From contig CAUJJY010000277.1 in NCBI GenBank assembly GCA_963205155.1, positions 1 through 5,816 of the forward strand: 5,816 nt of DNA, read 5' to 3'. Under the pieces are notes generated by a model. It worked only from the letters and a program-made list of their open reading frames with translations, was not told the origin of the DNA and searched no databases. Position numbers and translations under genes: made by a program. Position 1 is the first letter of the stretch, and every line of letters begins with the position of its first letter. This document shows, in pieces, positions 5,260 through 5,816 of this stretch. Source of the stretch: Candidatus Zixiibacteriota bacterium (GTDB lineage Bacteria > Zixibacteria > MSB-5A5 > CAIYYT01).

Positions 5260-5816
5260 TTAGATATGGAATTCCAGCACGTCGCCGTCGGTAAGGATGA
5301 ATTCTTTGTGAACGCGTTGGCCTTCGTGTTTGCCGATTCCCCAGATCTTGGCAAACTGCAATCGCTCGGCAAAGTCCTTGTGGATGCTGTAGGCAGCGTC
5401 TTCGACTGTCGCGCCGATATGGAGAACGACCGGATCGTTGCGGTCAGCTTCATGGCCCGGGGTCTTGGTATAGACGCGCAACAGATTGAGCGTTTTGAAC
5501 AGGTCGCTTTCAAGCTGAGCGATGCCTTCTTTTGATATGGAATTGATCCGGTATATGGGGAATCGCGACGCAAACTCGTCACGCAAGAAACCCAGCCGGA
5601 TATCATCTTCATCGCGATCACATTTGGTCGCCAGCAGGAAGGTCTTTTTGACGACTTCATCCAGCGAGTAGTCCTCGTCGTCAACTTCGTGATGGGGCGC
5701 GGCAAGACTAATGCGATGCTCTTTTAGCAGAGCAAGTGCGCCATTGAGATCATCAATGAGACTATCTGACGATAGATCCGCGAACAAAAAAACGGCATCA
5801 GCGCGAAACAGGATCG
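5260..5816 (-). CDS. DRG-type GTPase with C-terminal TGS domain (3' part only)
   Basis: The frame is open to the right edge, so only the last 184 residues are present; the G1-G3 nucleotide-binding motifs lie outside. Visible are an ADAVFLFADLSSD stretch typical of the strand after G3, a TKCD motif at about residues 63-66 of the fragment matching G4 (N/T-K-x-D), and INSISKEG at about 90-97, corresponding to G5. The final 75 residues are a TGS domain: RVYTKTPG, then DPVVLHIGATVEDAAYSIHK, FAKIWG and a closing L-x-D-G-D-V-L-E-F. This arrangement, including YTK-x-x-G and the A-x-x-WG motif, resembles archaeal and eukaryotic DRG proteins and a set of bacterial TRAFAC GTPases; Obg and RelA also carry TGS but lack this pattern. 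A cytoplasmic, ribosome-associated role is likely by family. No internal start should be used: a TTG at 5787 lies inside the GTPase domain. Confidence 0.87.
   Translation of the reverse strand, partial: ILFRADAVFLFADLSSDSLIDDLNGALALLKEHRISLAAPHHEVDDEDYSLDEVVKKTFLLATKCDRDEDDIRLGFLRDEFASRFPIYRINSISKEGIAQLESDLFKTLNLLRVYTKTPGHEADRNDPVVLHIGATVEDAAYSIHKDFAERLQFAKIWGIGKHEGQRVHKEFILTDGDVLEFHI

Noticed and set aside
5229..5705. A 158-codon minus-strand frame overlapping the GTPase gene in another frame.
   Set aside because: The overlapping frame encodes an unmistakable TGS domain; this one is Ser/Thr/Arg/Lys-rich without motifs.

Overview
The window reads as ordinary chromosomal DNA of a Gram-negative bacterium with roughly even GC. 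The Gram-negative inference rests on a periplasmic adaptor of an efflux pump, an exported TolB-type propeller and an exported or anchored SGNH protein. The mix of a DRG-like TGS-domain GTPase, a MacA/HlyD-type adaptor with a Gly/Met-rich insert and PD40 propeller proteins suggests one of the deep-branching FCB-type or candidate phyla. That placement is an impression from gene content, not a phylogenetic result. No phage, transposon, CRISPR, tRNA or rRNA signal was seen.

Layout. Positions 1-107 (minus) hold the first 35 codons of purE (purine synthesis), leaving the window on the left. Positions 108-305 are a divergent intergenic region with a candidate purE promoter and a small inverted repeat. 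Positions 306-2469 (plus) hold a tight three-gene operon: a 59-residue DUF5989-type membrane peptide, a 299-residue five-helix membrane protein of unknown function, and a 349-residue membrane-anchored SGNH/GDSL hydrolase-like protein. Positions 2470-2543 separate this operon from a convergent gene and carry a probable minus-strand terminator. Positions 2544-3869 (minus) encode a 441-residue periplasmic adaptor of RND or MacAB-type efflux systems. Positions 3870-4031 carry a candidate promoter and a strong hairpin. Positions 4032-5114 (minus) encode a 360-residue exported six-bladed TolB/PD40 propeller with a good promoter and ribosome binding site. Positions 5260-5816 (minus) are the C-terminal part of a DRG-type GTPase ending in a TGS domain, leaving the window on the right.

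How the genes work together. The plus-strand trio is the most system-like part. DUF5989 peptides, polytopic partners and SGNH proteins recur together, often beside a carbamoyltransferase, and may modify an envelope or secreted glycan or metabolite. Here no carbamoyltransferase is visible. The adaptor and the propeller are both envelope proteins, but each seems to have its own promoter, and no pump permease or outer-membrane channel is in the window. purE and the GTPase are housekeeping genes. I see no convincing new system; the trio and the orphan adaptor deserve the closest look.
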